Origin: Tilletiaria anomala UBC 951
Lineage: Eukaryota; Basidiomycota; Exobasidiomycetes; Georgefischeriales; Tilletiariaceae
DNA: 64,000 nt
Reading direction: 5' to 3'
Assembly: GCF_000711695.1 (NCBI RefSeq)
Contig: NW_013546994.1
Location: forward strand, 103,013 to 167,012
The notes beneath the pieces were generated by a model that saw nothing but the letters and a program-made list of their open reading frames with translations, was not told the origin of the DNA and ran no database searches. Shown here in pieces: positions 23,906 through 35,600 of this stretch. The first letter of the stretch is position 1, and each line of letters begins with the position of its first letter. The position numbers and the translations under genes were made by a program.

Positions 23906-24367
23906 TTCGGGAAGGTCGCCAGGGCAGGGCCGATCAAGCCGAGGCGATCAATGCTTGCGTCTGACACGCACACAGCTCAATGGTTCCGGCTCTCCAATAC
24001 TTGCCATCGATCCGCGAGGCAGCACACAGGATACATGGCCTTCGACGTCAGCAGAGCTACAAGCTGACGCTCCCAAATGACACTCCTTGTGAATGCCTCA
24101 CGCCAGTTGGAAATCATGCTGAATTGGGCGCACAGCAGCTGAATATATATGGCGTTGGGTACGAGCCGAGTCTGCGCTGTGCGGCGCGTCGACCCCATGT
24201 TGGTGACCAACACGGCAACATACCCGCAGTTCCCTTCCAATATATACTCCATTCTGTGCGAAGAACCATTTTGGTCTCTTAATCCCTCTATGGCCAAAGG
24301 CACGAGCTCGACTCGGTAGCGGACGTGGCCACCAATTCAACATCTTTTCGTCTCAAGGCGGTGGAAG
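23906..24367. other. Divergent upstream region of ORC5 and the decarboxylase
   Basis: 462 bases between start codons. A 108-codon minus-strand frame overlaps it but does not join ORC5 by a usable splice. No further feature seen. Confidence 0.5.
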
Positions 24368-26275
24368 ATGGCAGAGCTGTCCGACATTCTGGACGAGCTG
24401 AAAGCCCTGGCGGTGACGCGATCCAGGCAGTTGCACGACCTACCAACAATAGCAGCTGCGGCGGATATCGAGCATGCTCTGTCTACCCTGCCAAGAACGC
24501 TGCCAGCCGATGGCGCAGGACTTAAGGGCACCTGGGACCTCTTGCGCAAGGAGGTCGCTCCCGCATTAGCACCAGGCCATGCCGGAAGTGAGCCTTTCAC
24601 CAATCCTAGCCGGCAGGGCCTGTGCGGTGCTTGACGCTTTCAATCGCTCTTTAACAGGCCGCTACTTTGGGTTTGTCACGGGAGGTGTGCTTCCCGAGGC
24701 GCTCGTAGGTTAGGAAGCAGTATGTTACAGCCATACGCTCCGGACAGCTGACGTTCTATCGGACCGGCAGCGGACTGGCTCGTCAGCCTCTTCGACCAGA
24801 ATGTTCAGGTCCACCTGCCAAAGGAGACGCTATCGACCTACATCGAACGCCTGTCGATCAATATGGTGCTTGAGCTGCTGGGTCTGCAAATAGACCGCTG
24901 GAGTGGGACTGTGACCACAGGTGCAACCTCGTCGAACGTCCTCGCGTTGGCCTCCGCGCGTGAAGCAGTGCTTCGCAAGTACGGATTGAAAGTGTCGGAG
25001 GATGGGCTGGCCGGCTCTCCGGGCATTAAAGTATTTGTTACCCAGCCTCACGCAAGTGTCCACAAAGCGGCCTCCCTTGTCGGAGTCGGTCGCAAGAACG
25101 TCATTGATGTGGGGCATAAGGTTCTGGAAGGAGCACCCATCGAAGAGCAAGTCAAGGCCCTCGATTTTGACCTGAACCGCCTCGATGAAGAGTTAAGAGC
25201 ATGTACAGAAATTCAGCAGGGTGCCATCGTTATTGCTGGCCTCGGAGAAGTCAACACGGTAGGTGACATGCCATATCAGCACATTTCCCTCCGCGGTTAC
25301 TGATTCGACCAATCCAATGACAGGGTGCTCTCACAGATCAAATTCCATCGCTAAGGCGCTTATGCAATCGATACGGAGCATGGTTGCACATCGATGCGGG
25401 TGAGTATATGACGCTGTACACCAACTGAAAGACCCACTGATCCGCTCGTCGCTAGCATTCTCTGCCTTTGTCTGCTTGCTGCAAGAATTTGCTTGGGTAT
25501 CGGAGCACCTGTCCCTCGTCGATAGCATCACCAGCGATGCCCACAAGCAGCTAAATGTGCCGTACGATGCGGGCCTACTCTTCATCCGCACTCGCTCAGC
25601 TGGTGCTGCAGCCGATTGCGAGCTGTACGACGTTTGCAGCCCAGGAAAAAGCTGTGCTCCCGCTTACCTCACAGCCCAGGCCACAAAGGGGATCGACGCG
25701 GACGCCATCCATGCAGAGCTTGCACAACAGCCGAGCCCATTGAACATGAATATAGTAGGTGGCAGAGCGAATAACTGCCCTGGTGCTAGACTGATGCGCT
25801 ATGCGACTCGCAGGAAAACTCGCGCCGCTTCAGAGCGCTGCCGCTGTATGCCGGGCTCGTTTGCCAAGGCAGGGCAGGCTACGCTGCACTTGTGGAAGGC
25901 AACGTCGACTTTGCGCGACGCGTTGAGGCGTGGATGCGCAAGGACAGCAAGGGCTTTTACGAGGTGTTGACGCCCAAGACGAGCGTTGCACCGCCAGGGA
26001 TCAAGGGCCCTACGCGGTGGACTGGCCGGTGGGGCACGACGATCGTCCTCTTTCGTGCCCACCCTCAGCTCTGCCCTGTGCCCGCTTTTTGTGATGCGCA
26101 GTCGGGCCATCTAGCGCTGACGGACGCCATCAAGGCAACCCGTCAAATGTATGTCACACCGACTTCCTTTATGGGCACCGGTGCGATCCGTCTCGCGGTG
26201 AGCAACTGGTCGACCGATGAGCAGGACTTTCATGTAGTTACACGAATTCTTACGGAAGTCATGGAGAGCACTTAA
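24368..26275 (+). CDS. PLP-dependent (group II) amino-acid decarboxylase-like protein
   Basis: Six exons: 24368-24587, 24658-24708, 24771-25258, 25324-25399, 25456-25754 and 25814-26275, about 531 residues. Motifs in order are RYFGFVTGGVLPEAL, TGATSSNVLALASAREAVL, HASVHKAASLVG, GEVNTGALTDQI, WLHIDAAFSAF and the cofactor site SDAHKQLNVPYDAG, where Lys309 should form the Schiff base with pyridoxal phosphate. The end GAIRLAVSNWSTDEQD is also typical. The group includes aromatic amino-acid, tyrosine and related decarboxylases; the fungal members with this pattern are mostly uncharacterised, so the substrate is open. The 3' end lies 59 bases from that of the P450 gene. The second intron has a weak donor (GTTAGG), but the resulting LVADWLVSLFDQNV is well conserved. 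Confidence 0.9.
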
Positions 26276-26334
26276 AATACAACTGATGTAGAATTATACA
26301 AATGCGCGCTGCAAAGCCTGTACGGAAGAGCAAT

Positions 26335-28291
26335 TCATAGCGGGTGGAGCGTAGCCATGTACGGGTTGGTGATGGGCAGCGTCAAGCTCTCTGCGTAGGT
26401 CGGCGGGTCTTTCGCGAGCTCTTCATCGTCCAGCACAACATCGTACCTGCGGAAGGAGCGGTCTCGTCAGTGCAATGCGAGTTAGGCTCACGGCGTTTTC
26501 GCGCTCACTTCGTCAAAAGGGCAATGAGAACGGCCATGCCTTCGTAGGTCGCAAGCGTCTGGCCAAGGCCTGGAGAGGGAACAGCTGTCAGTCGAGCTTG
26601 CAAGGAGCAAAGATAAGGAGCATCCTCACAGAGACGCGGGCCAGCGTTGAAAGCGTGGAACTTGTACGTGCTATACGTGCGAAGGGAGCCGTCCGCCTTG
26701 AGGAATCGCTCTGGCTTGAGCTCCTTGCAATCCTCGCCCCATATCTGCAGGGCAGCCAAAAAAGAGGAAAGAGGAAAGAAAACAAGAACAAAGTCAATAA
26801 ATACTTCAGCCCGCAAACCCACGCTACGCTACCGACCTCAGGCATGCGGGCCATGACCCAGTCGGACCACATTACTGTCGTGCCTTTTTGCACCTTGATG
26901 TCTGGCAGACGTTCGGTCGGCATGATTTCCTCCTTTTCGTCGCTCCCCGTGCGATCGAGGTCCTGCGCGTACGGGCGGATGATGTCGTCCTTGACGGCGA
27001 CCTTGATGTTCTTGGGCACTGAAGGATACAGCCGCAACACCTCGTAAAAGACGGCGTTGGTGTAAGGCAGGCGCTTCAGGTCATCGTATTCCATGAAGCG
27101 GTCCCCGATGACACGACTGGCCTCCTCGCGGATCTTCTTGACAATGTCTGGGTGCTTGTGCAGCTCGAGGAACGCCCAAGAGAGTGCCTGCGCAGTAGTG
27201 TCGCGGCCGGCGATGATGAAATTGAGCACGACGGGGAGTAGCTCGTCCCGCTGTAGGCCCATGTCCATAAATAGCTGGAGCAGATCCTTGCCCTCCTTGT
27301 TGTCGACAGCGCCCATGCTCATGCCGCTGGCCTGGTTGGCAAGACGTTTGTCGATGATCTCGAAGCACGTCTTGCGGAGGACCTTGACGGCACGGCGCAT
27401 CTGGCGGCCCTGAGCAGAAAAGCACTCAGTAAAGCGCCAGAATGGGTCAAAGAAGCGCTCGACCATGACCTGCTGGGCGAAGTCAAAGGCGGTGGCGAAC
27501 GGCACCTCCTCCTGCAGGCCCTTGGTCTCGGTCGGCAGGCAGTTGAGATTCGCATTGAAAGCCATCTCGCCAAAGGTGTCGAGCGTGAAGCGGAACATGA
27601 CGTCTGGCAGGTTGAGCCGCGTGCCCGAGTCGGCGGCGTCCTTTGCAAGCTTCATAAGCAGCTCCAAGTCACTCTGGACGGTCTTTTGCACATGAGTGCG
27701 GAAGTTGCCGACGGAGAAGATGTGCGACGCCATTTTGCGCTGCTTTTTCCACACTTGGCCGTCGGCAGCAAAGATGCCGTGTTCGGAAAGGACATCTTGC
27801 ATGTTTTTGCGGAAGTGATAGCCCTTTTCATAGTTCTCAAAGTTGGTCTTTTGTGCCCACTGGATGTATTCTGGACGGTTGATGGCAACGGTACGACCGC
27901 CAAAGGATGCACCCGGGGCCGTCATTGTGAACGGCATGCCACCTTTTCCAAACTGCTTCTGGAAACTGTCCATGAGGTGAAGCATGCCATACTGCCGCTT
28001 CGGGTCATGCCACAGATTCCTGAGCAGCTCGGGCAGGTTGCCGACAAGCGGGTATGCGGGAGTGACTTTGGGCAGCTCTGGACGCGACGTGACAAAAATC
28101 GGGCGGTCGTGGTAGATGACACAGAGGACGACGAGCGCGACGAGCAGGGCATCAAAGATGAGGAAGGCGATCGTGCGGTCTGAGTTGTTTCCTTGCGTCC
28201 CCAACATAGCTTCGGCAATGAAGCCGGGAACGGAGGGATGGCCCTTGGGTACCTCACCCTCGAAGCCCAGCGGGCATTTCGTGACAGCCAT
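26335..28291 (-). CDS. Cytochrome P450 (CYP52/CYP63-like)
   Basis: Four exons: 28291-26837, 26744-26630, 26569-26509 and 26446-26335, about 580 residues. It has an N-terminal membrane helix (about 40-60), the I-helix AGRDTT (361-366), the ExxR motif EVLR (417-420) and the heme-binding loop FNAGPRLCLG with Cys524 as heme ligand. The codon of that cysteine is split by intron 2. The overall pattern resembles microsomal fatty-acid and alkane hydroxylases of fungi, but the substrate cannot be read from sequence. The first donor is GTCGGT, weaker than its neighbours, yet MARMPEIWGEDCKELKPERF across the join is exactly as in the family. The C-terminus SLTLPITNPYMATLHPL comes from the short last exon. 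Convergent with the decarboxylase. Confidence 0.94.
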
Positions 28292-29559
28292 GGTCGTCTT
28301 TGGGTGTAACTCTGGATATGGTTAGCGGCCACGTAGCGTGGGTGCGTGCGTGTAGGACGCTTTTCGATGCAATGTGCTCCATATATACTAGTCCACAAAC
28401 GAATATGCACCCCTTGGTGTTGCTGCTTGAGCGCATTGCCTTGCAGCAACACGTGAATGACGCAGGACATTGGATTGAAGAGATCCCATACCCCATCCCC
28501 GCACTCGTTCTGATCTCGCGTCATTCAAAGAAGAGACATTTGTGACCCTCTTGTGACTTGCAAAGTGTTGCAGTCTCTGCACAGTGGATGGGCAACCGCG
28601 GCATGCGTGGCCCGGCCCTGCCAGCTGGCCGGCCGCGGTTCGCCGCCTTGGCGAGTCGCCTCAGGTTGCGTCTTTCGGTGAAAGCGACAACAATGATTCA
28701 TACACAATCCACCGCAAAACTAGCAATCGGCACGCCGTCACACACACAGCAATATGCAGTATGTAACAACTCCACATGCGTAGTCCCGCAATCCGCACGT
28801 CGGCCCATGGCGGCCCATTATTTGCTGCAACAAAAAAGTGGCCCTGCCAGGGGGCACATCGCCCGTAGCAGACGGTCAACACTGCAACCTCGAGCCTCTC
28901 TTCGTCGCCTCCACTCAACGCTTCCAAGGAGTACACACTCGCGGTTCACAGGCGCCAGCACCCCGGCAGGTTGTTGGGAGTGCAGGACCTGGCTGGGCCG
29001 CATCTGCACTCCCAGGCACTCTCACAGCACGCGACAGTGTGAGATTCGTGCTTGGGAAGTAGCAAATGGGAGAAGGCTTGCATGTTGAACTCTAGCGTGG
29101 CGTGAAAGCTTTATCATTAAATATAGCGCATGAACCAAAAACGCACAGGAAGTATGACACCTTGTCGGATGCAAGAAGCCTTGAAATCTGGGTGCACGTC
29201 AACACAAATCGAATCTTCATCAGCTGCACCCAGTTCGCTGCATTGCTCTAGATTGAGCCGGCCAACCGTTTGGAGCCTTGTCAGATGTCACCAGCCGTGA
29301 GGTGTGGGGAGAGTCGCGCGGAATCATCAGAAAACTTGCAATGACCAGCGTCTATAGCGGGAACCGAAATATTAACGACAAATCTCACTCAATGGGCAAT
29401 ACGTCAGACAATATCGGTCGGTCTGCTGTGGATGATGTTGTACAAGTCGAGGCTCCAATTTACACTCTGGCGCGGATCACATCTGGAATGCTCGTTTGCG
29501 GTGGGCACTAATCAAGAACCGGAAAAAAAGGTTTGCAAAAAAACCAAAAAAAGTTGAAT
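28292..29559. other. Intergenic region upstream of the P450, no gene seen
   Basis: About 1.27 kb. A 176-codon plus-strand frame at 28558-29088 is Arg/Ser-rich without protein-like motifs. A perfect 11-bp inverted repeat with an 18-base loop lies at 28975-29014. The right end holds adenine tracts that act as terminators for the tRNA gene below. Confidence 0.5.
29523..29552 (-). terminator. Pol III terminator for tRNA-Thr copy 1
   Basis: Three runs of seven A on the plus strand (29523-29529, 29537-29543, 29546-29552) read as T tracts on the minus strand, directly after the tRNA 3' end. This is the standard RNA polymerase III stop signal. Confidence 0.8.
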
Positions 29560-29662
29560 TGCCCTCTACCAGAATTGAACTAGTGACCTTCTGCTTCCTA
29601 GCAACTTCATATTCGAAGCTTGAAATACTAGGCAGACGCTCTAGCCACTGAGCTAAGAGGGC
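29560..29662 (-). tRNA. tRNA-Thr(AGT), copy 1, with 30-nt intron
   Basis: The minus strand folds as a tRNA. The acceptor stem GCCCTCT pairs with AGAGGGC with discriminator A. The D arm is GCTC/GAGC, the anticodon stem TCTGC/GCAGA and the T arm ACTAG-TTCAATT-CTGGT. Loop bases C32 T33 are followed by anticodon AGT (34-36), so it decodes ACU/ACC threonine codons after A34-to-inosine editing. A 30-nt intron sits after position 37, ending GCTAGGA, which can pair with the CCTAG of the anticodon arm as needed for tRNA splicing. G1-C72 and C2-G71 fit threonine identity. Confidence 0.93.
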
Positions 29663-29719
29663 ATATTGTAACGACCCAAACTTTGCATCAAGACTGCATG
29701 TCATGGTTGAAGGATAGGC

Positions 29720-29725
29720 AAAAAA
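29720..29725 (-). terminator. Pol III terminator for tRNA-Thr copy 2
   Basis: A run of six A on the plus strand, a T6 tract on the minus strand, nine bases past the tRNA end. Confidence 0.7.
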
Positions 29726-29733
29726 TAATCGAA

Positions 29734-29836
29734 TGCCCTCTACCAGAATTGAACTAGTGACCTTCTGCTTCCTAGCAACCCCGCTTCCAGGGTTAGTAAT
29801 ACTAGGCAGACGCTCTAGCCACTGAGCTAAGAGGGC
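29734..29836 (-). tRNA. tRNA-Thr(AGT), copy 2, with 30-nt intron
   Basis: The mature sequence is identical to copy 1 as far as I can compare, 71 bases away on the same strand. The intron has the same length and the same last nine bases, but the remainder differs. It forms its own helix (AACCC with GGGTT) where copy 1 pairs TTCA with TGAA. This looks like a tandem duplication in which only the intron has drifted. Confidence 0.93.
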
Positions 29837-30157
29837 GGGCTTCATGTTTAAACACTTTCCGGGTAGAATATATACTATGCCAATGATTTCAAAACATCGC
29901 CTTTACGTTCGTACCTACCTCCTGTACTTCCCAACTGCTTACGCATGCACCTCTGTCCTCTCCTCGCCCCTTTGAAAACCCACTTTGTTTCCGTTGCCTT
30001 GCGATCGATCAAGTTGCGCCATCGATAGGGTCACCACAGGTCGTTCTGACCGGTGTTTGGCCCGTTAGGCGGATAGGGGGTCCGAACCTCCTTCGTTTCA
30101 TAGCGTGGAACCAGAGCACTTCTTTATTGCAGAACAGCTACAAACGCGCATGATCCT
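29837..30157. other. Short intergenic region between tRNA pair and ERG27
   Basis: 321 bases; upstream flank of the tRNA genes and 3' flank of the reductase. No feature recognised. Confidence 0.5.
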
Positions 30158-31976
30158 TTATCTGTCCACATTCTCCCACTCATCGCTGTTGTCCCTCTTG
30201 TCAGAAACGGGTCGCAGCTCATGCGCGCCCAATGGTGCGAGCAAGCCAGTGTCCCCTTCGCCCATGTCTGCAAACGGCGGCAGCTTGCCCACGCCAGCTT
30301 TCTTCCACACTTCGCCAGCTACATGTTCGAGCTTGTCGATCAAGTCGCGCGCCAGCTCCATCGTGTGTTCTCCAGCATGTCGGCTCTCGCAACTCATGCC
30401 CCTCGCCTCCGTCTGCACGGCACCAGCATCTGGGTCAACTGTCTGCCGGCACCTGGAATGGAGGGTCTTGCCGGCTTGTGTGTCTGCCGTATCTGGTTCC
30501 CAACCGTCGACGCGATCCTTGCCCACATACTCTTGCCCCCAAAAGTTGCATTGCGACGAGTAGCGAATGGTGGTATCGAGCTCGCTGGACGGCGTGAGGG
30601 ACAGGAAGCTGGCTGCGATGCCCGCCTTGTAGACCGTCACAACGTGGTGGGGCGAGAAAAGCCAGCGGGCTATGTAGAGCGCCAGCGCATAACCCCAGTT
30701 GAGCAAGGTCCCAAGGTAAGCCTCGAACATATTGGTCGCGACGACACCTGGGTGAGAGCAGTACGACCGTGGCTCATGATCGTGCCGCAAAGACGAGTGC
30801 GATGCCTGTGGTTGCTCAGTCGATGGCGTGCCCGGGACAGTCCGGATCCGCTCAGACTTGAGCTTCTCATCGAGACCAAGGGCAGTAATCTCGCATTGAA
30901 ACTTGGTGGCCTCATATGTGGCCGCTGACTTGACCTTGTCGAGGCATTGATAGTCTTCCGGATGATAAAAGCTTTCGTACGATTCGATGCTGCCGGTCCA
31001 GATGATGCGTGACGGCTCCATGAAGGGTGAAGCCCTAAAGGCGGGCAAGAGCAAACGTACGAGGACGTAGTGCGCTGCCACGTTGCACTGCCATACCCAG
31101 CCATACCCATCTGTGCCAATATCACCTGCGCGCTGCAACTTGAACTTAGGCCAGGTCACAGCGCGGCGGAAACCCGTCGAGATCATCCACGCCAACTTGA
31201 ACCAGTCTAGACCTTCCCAAGCGGCCAGCCCTGCATTGAGGATTGCATGCGTGATGTACCCATGTCGTTCCTGAATGAGCTGCGCGCACTTGAGCACACT
31301 GGCCATGCTTCCCAGGTCTAGTGATACGATTTCGATCACTGTCCTCGCACAGAAACGCCGACGATATCGTCCCCGCGCCTTTGCGTCTGCATCACCGGCG
31401 AGCAGGAGCTTGGAGGAGAGATCATCGACATCTTCGTCTGTATTCTTACCGTTTTCCGCAGCCATGACTTGCGCACTCCTTTGCCGCCTGCGTCGCAGGC
31501 TGGCGGCTGCCGCACTCTGCAAGGTTGCATTGTCGATGCTGTCATCGATCGAGGAAACTATGTCCAAATCTACCGGCTCGAGCCAGTGCGAAGGAATCTT
31601 TAACGGCGTCGGTTCATAATCCGGAAGCATGGCGAGGTGATCGATCACATTCTGTAACTCCTGCTTCGCTTTGTGAGCCTTGATGGCGTTCCGGCAGCCC
31701 AGGAGAAGGACGATACCATTGGGGGCTGTAAACGGGGTAGGCGTAGGCTCAGCGCCCGACTCTGCCAGGCTAGGAGTCTTGCCGAGGGTATCAGAAGGGA
31801 TTGGGTTACTCCATTGCACCAGAAGCCGTTGACAAATGCCGAACCCGACACCTCTGTTATATCAAGCAAATAGCCCGCTTGGTTAACAGACTGCCGACGC
31901 CTATTCTTCTTCTGGCGACTCACGCGTTGGCTCCGGTCACCAGTACGACGGGTCGCGGTGCCGAACTGCCTACCAT
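30158..31976 (-). CDS. ERG27: 3-ketosteroid reductase of ergosterol synthesis (ERG27-like)
   Basis: Two exons, 31976-31924 and 31853-30158, about 582 residues. Joining them restores the cofactor motif TGANAGVGFG (14-23) followed by ICQRLL, split by the intron. Later come LLLGCRNAIKAHKAKQEL, the core VSLDLGSMASV, HAILNAGLAAWEGLDW and the catalytic YEATK (Tyr-x3-Lys), as in the short-chain dehydrogenases that reduce the 3-keto group during sterol C4 demethylation. SHPGVVATNMFEAYLG and YKAGIAASFLSLT are also typical. The protein is longer than the yeast enzyme because of a linker after the first strand-helix units and an extended C-terminus (about 100 residues). No in-frame retained intron is obvious in these additions. 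Acts at the ER in the family. Confidence 0.88.
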
Positions 31977-32666
31977 TTTGCACCCGCAGCCTGCTGTGCA
32001 GGGGTAATGCGCTTTCCGCTGATCAATTGCTGTTTCAGTAATTGAGAAAGGTGTTGATCGCAATGCAAGAACACCTCAGGGCACATGAGTTGGCATTCTT
32101 CACAACGTCACGATCATGAAGCTAAACTTGACTAGAGCTCAGTCATTAGCAAGATCAAGATAGACACATCCGGATGTATGTACGCGATGGATTTGCGCCA
32201 AATTATGCATCTGCCCAAATGAACCTATTGTAAAATTCTGCAACATTTTACACTTTTCCCACTCGCTGCGGCCTGGCGTGTCTGGATTGGCGTTCGCCTC
32301 CGACTGTTGCAACTCGCATGTTGTTCAAGGTACTCCTACAGCTGGCTTCTTCATGGAACTTCTTTCATTAACAGGCCAACACTGACTACTGGCTATTGAC
32401 TGCTGTCTGACCTGGGGATGTGCCGCGAATGCGAAAGTGTCAGGGGCGTCGACAGTCGACCCCATCGGGCACTCGTGCGATTGAATGGCAGCAAGATGAG
32501 TATGATGTGCACGGACGAGTGGTATAACAATACAAGATGTAAATGCTTGCGGGTACTGTAGCGCTGGTGATATTATCTATTTCCAAGATTCTAGCAATCG
32601 CGGAAAGAGGGTACCCCGCCCATGCGGCCCTCTGGCGTGGAAAAATGGGTGCATGTATCGTAGACC
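31977..32666. other. Intergenic region upstream of ERG27
   Basis: About 690 bases, AT-richer than its surroundings, presumably the ERG27 promoter plus the 3' UTR of the next minus-strand gene. No gene seen. Confidence 0.5.
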
Positions 32667-35600
32667 TTACGCGATTGGTGGGGCCTGTGCGGCTGAAATG
32701 GGGCTGATGTAGATCAGACCCGGTCGACTCCGCTCCCTGAGAACGGCCCACGGGGTAGTGGTTTCCAACTTTTCACCCTCTGCATTGAGGATGAACGGCT
32801 TCTGCAAAAGAAGAGATTCGCTGATGCCCTCCGTGACCGCCGCGATGAGGTCCTGCTTCTGCTTGGGCGTTGCCGCTGGACCGGCGCAACGGCCGATGAC
32901 TTCCTTAGCCGCTTCCGTCGTACCCTCTGCTTCAATGACAACCTTTCCGTGCCATGCCTCGTCGACCGATTCAAGGCCTTCGTAAGAGACGATCTGCCCG
33001 GCAGTGACGTTCATGGTCGCACGATACAGCCACTTGTTGACTCGGTAAGTGCCCATTTCGACATTGTCTTGTAGCAGCTTCAAGGACGAAAAGATTTCGT
33101 TGCGAAAAGGCAGAATGTCCAGGAACACGACTGGGTGCGCGGTGGTCGAGGCAATAATGTTGTGGAAGTGGGGCGGAGGGTAGAGGAACGAATTGAGCCA
33201 AGATGGCAAGTGTCCAGCCGGATCAAAAACATATGAGAGGTCCCTGTAGATTCCCTCTACGTTAGCAACAACCCGTCTTCAAAGACTTATCTTGTGCTCG
33301 TCGCTTACCTCAAAAAGTTCCCATCGAAGATGTACTTGCCCTCGTTGCGCTGCGAGCCAAGTGCACAGTCCCACACGACATCTCCCTTTCGAAGCAATTT
33401 CCAGACCCCACTCTTGAACAGTTCTTGCTCGCACCTCGTCAGCTCATCATCGCTAAGCCAGCCGGTCTGAAAGTCTGCGCAGGGTACCCAAACGCGAAAG
33501 GAAGCTGCACGGCCCGGTTTCCAAGGGCACGGCAGACTTGGCCTCACCAGTGCCGGTGGACTTGAAAAGCTGTTCGCGAGGGACAATTCCGGTGACGAGC
33601 GCACAGGATTAGGACGCCTGCTCAGCATGGCTTGTGTTTCGCATGCCAGACTTGGGTCACTGTGGCTGGGGTAGTAAGAATTTGCGCGCGACATGCTTGA
33701 CTTCTGTGGCTGCTGCTCGCCTGTGGCTGGCGACAACAATGAGCTATGTGAGGCCGACGGAAGGAGACTGCTGGCGCGGTGAGCAGATCGCACCGGCGAA
33801 CGAGGCGGCGTCCAGGAAGATACCAAAGGCGATCCAGGCGCAGGCGCTGCCTGAGGGTATCGGAACCCAGGCTGCAGCCTCAATCGAGCTAGGACTCTGT
33901 TATACGCTCGCGTCGATGCCCGGGCGAGCTGAGGAATTCGAGGATCAAGCTGGTCCTTGTTCTTGATGTATTCTTGAGCAACCTGCTTGTATTCGCCGGT
34001 CAGATCATGCCCAACGACAAAACCCTCGACATCGGCAAATGTGAGATGAATTGGCTCTGTCGGAAGCTCGGCATTCGAAGCCATCGACTTGTGACTCTTC
34101 CACCTTCGATACCCAACCTCTCCCAAGAAGCGCTGCAGGACCAACTCCCGGCCGATTCCTTCATCTAACGAGCCCCGAATACCCCTGCAGCACTGTCGCA
34201 TGCTCTTAACGTCGCCCACTTCCATATGTCCCAGAAGGTTGGCAATGATCCGGGGTGCTGCCGGCGACCAGACCAATAAGGGGAGATCCGAGTACGCGAC
34301 GTGCTCGTCTCTCACCCAGACCGCTTCGTCAGGCAACTTGGTTGCACTGTGAACAGGCACATCGTAGCGACGCCTCTCTATCACGGTGCGCTTGCGAAGA
34401 GGGACCTTCGACAGGTCCGCTTTGCCTGCCGTAAAAAACCCTTGACGTCTGAGCGCGTACATCTGCTCGGACGAGAGGCCTTCCAGCGCGACCGAAGAAT
34501 ATTTGGATTTAGGAGTGACAGTCTGCATTGGAAACACTTGTGCATTCGACGGTGCAGGCGTTGGTGAATTTGGTGTTGATCGCAGGTGAGGACTCATCGT
34601 AAACGCCGGCGAGCCTACCGAAGAAGGCGACGCCATCATCGGCGAAGCAGCCTGCGGCGAGGGGATCCCTTGCTGAGGCGAGCGCATCTGCGAATACAGC
34701 GGCACCGCGACCACAGGCGCATCCTTGATATTCGGCTTGAAGCGCGACATGGGCACGTCCCCTGGCGTCTCTGGCATGGTCTCAGAGCCGGAATTGGTCT
34801 CCGGTTCCGTGTACGCGCTGGAGCCGTCCTTTGATGCAAAGTTGGACGTCTCCGATGCATCGCTGTCGTGCGCTACCACAGTCTGCAAGGACTCGTTGGG
34901 CATCAATTCGGGTGGATGGGGGAAGTTGAAGTTGGCTTGCGTGGAGGTCTCAGATATACCGTATTTTGCATCGTCACCTGGCGAGCTTGCAACCATCTGC
35001 ACTGGCCCGGGAACCAAAGACACTGCTCCCAGCGTGCCGGGCAAACCAGTTCGACTAAACAAGCTCAAGCGCTTCTTTGTGGGTATCTTCTCCTCCCCTT
35101 CCTCCTTCAGTTCTTCCTTCTGCTCCTGTTTTGTCTCGCCTCTACAATCAGAAGCTCTACCTTGCTGTGTCATATCTGTGGCGGGCGAACTTGGCGCGCT
35201 TGCTCTCCCATTGAGTGCTTGTGTATCTGGGATGGCGACGGGGAGAACAGTGCTCATGCGCTTCGGCGAGCGCTGCAGTGGTATCAACGCCGTCGAGAGC
35301 ATCGCGATTGATGACGAAGGGGTCGTAGTAGGGTTGACTGCTGGTGGCTGCGTGCTCATACCCTTGTTCACCTGCGATGTGCTCTGCGCCGGAATAGAGG
35401 GCGACGAAAACTGTGCCGAAGAGGCGGCAGGTGGTAACGCGCTGAGCCGCTTCGCATGTTCTGCTTGTACAGAAGTCGTAGTGGCTAGAGGCAGCATGTT
35501 GGCGTTCTTTTTCTGCGTCAGCGAGTGACGGGCAGCAAGGCTCGCGCCTGCGAGCGCGCCAGCCAATGAGGTTTGATCCTGAGGATTTGAAGTCGCTGAT

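Noticed and set aside
28975-29014. Perfect 11-bp inverted repeat with 18-base loop
   Set aside because: Roughly one such repeat is expected by chance in 64 kb, and no gene or terminator context supports it.
28558-29088. 176-codon plus-strand frame near the tRNA pair
   Set aside because: Arg/Ser-rich composition without motifs; reads like non-coding sequence.
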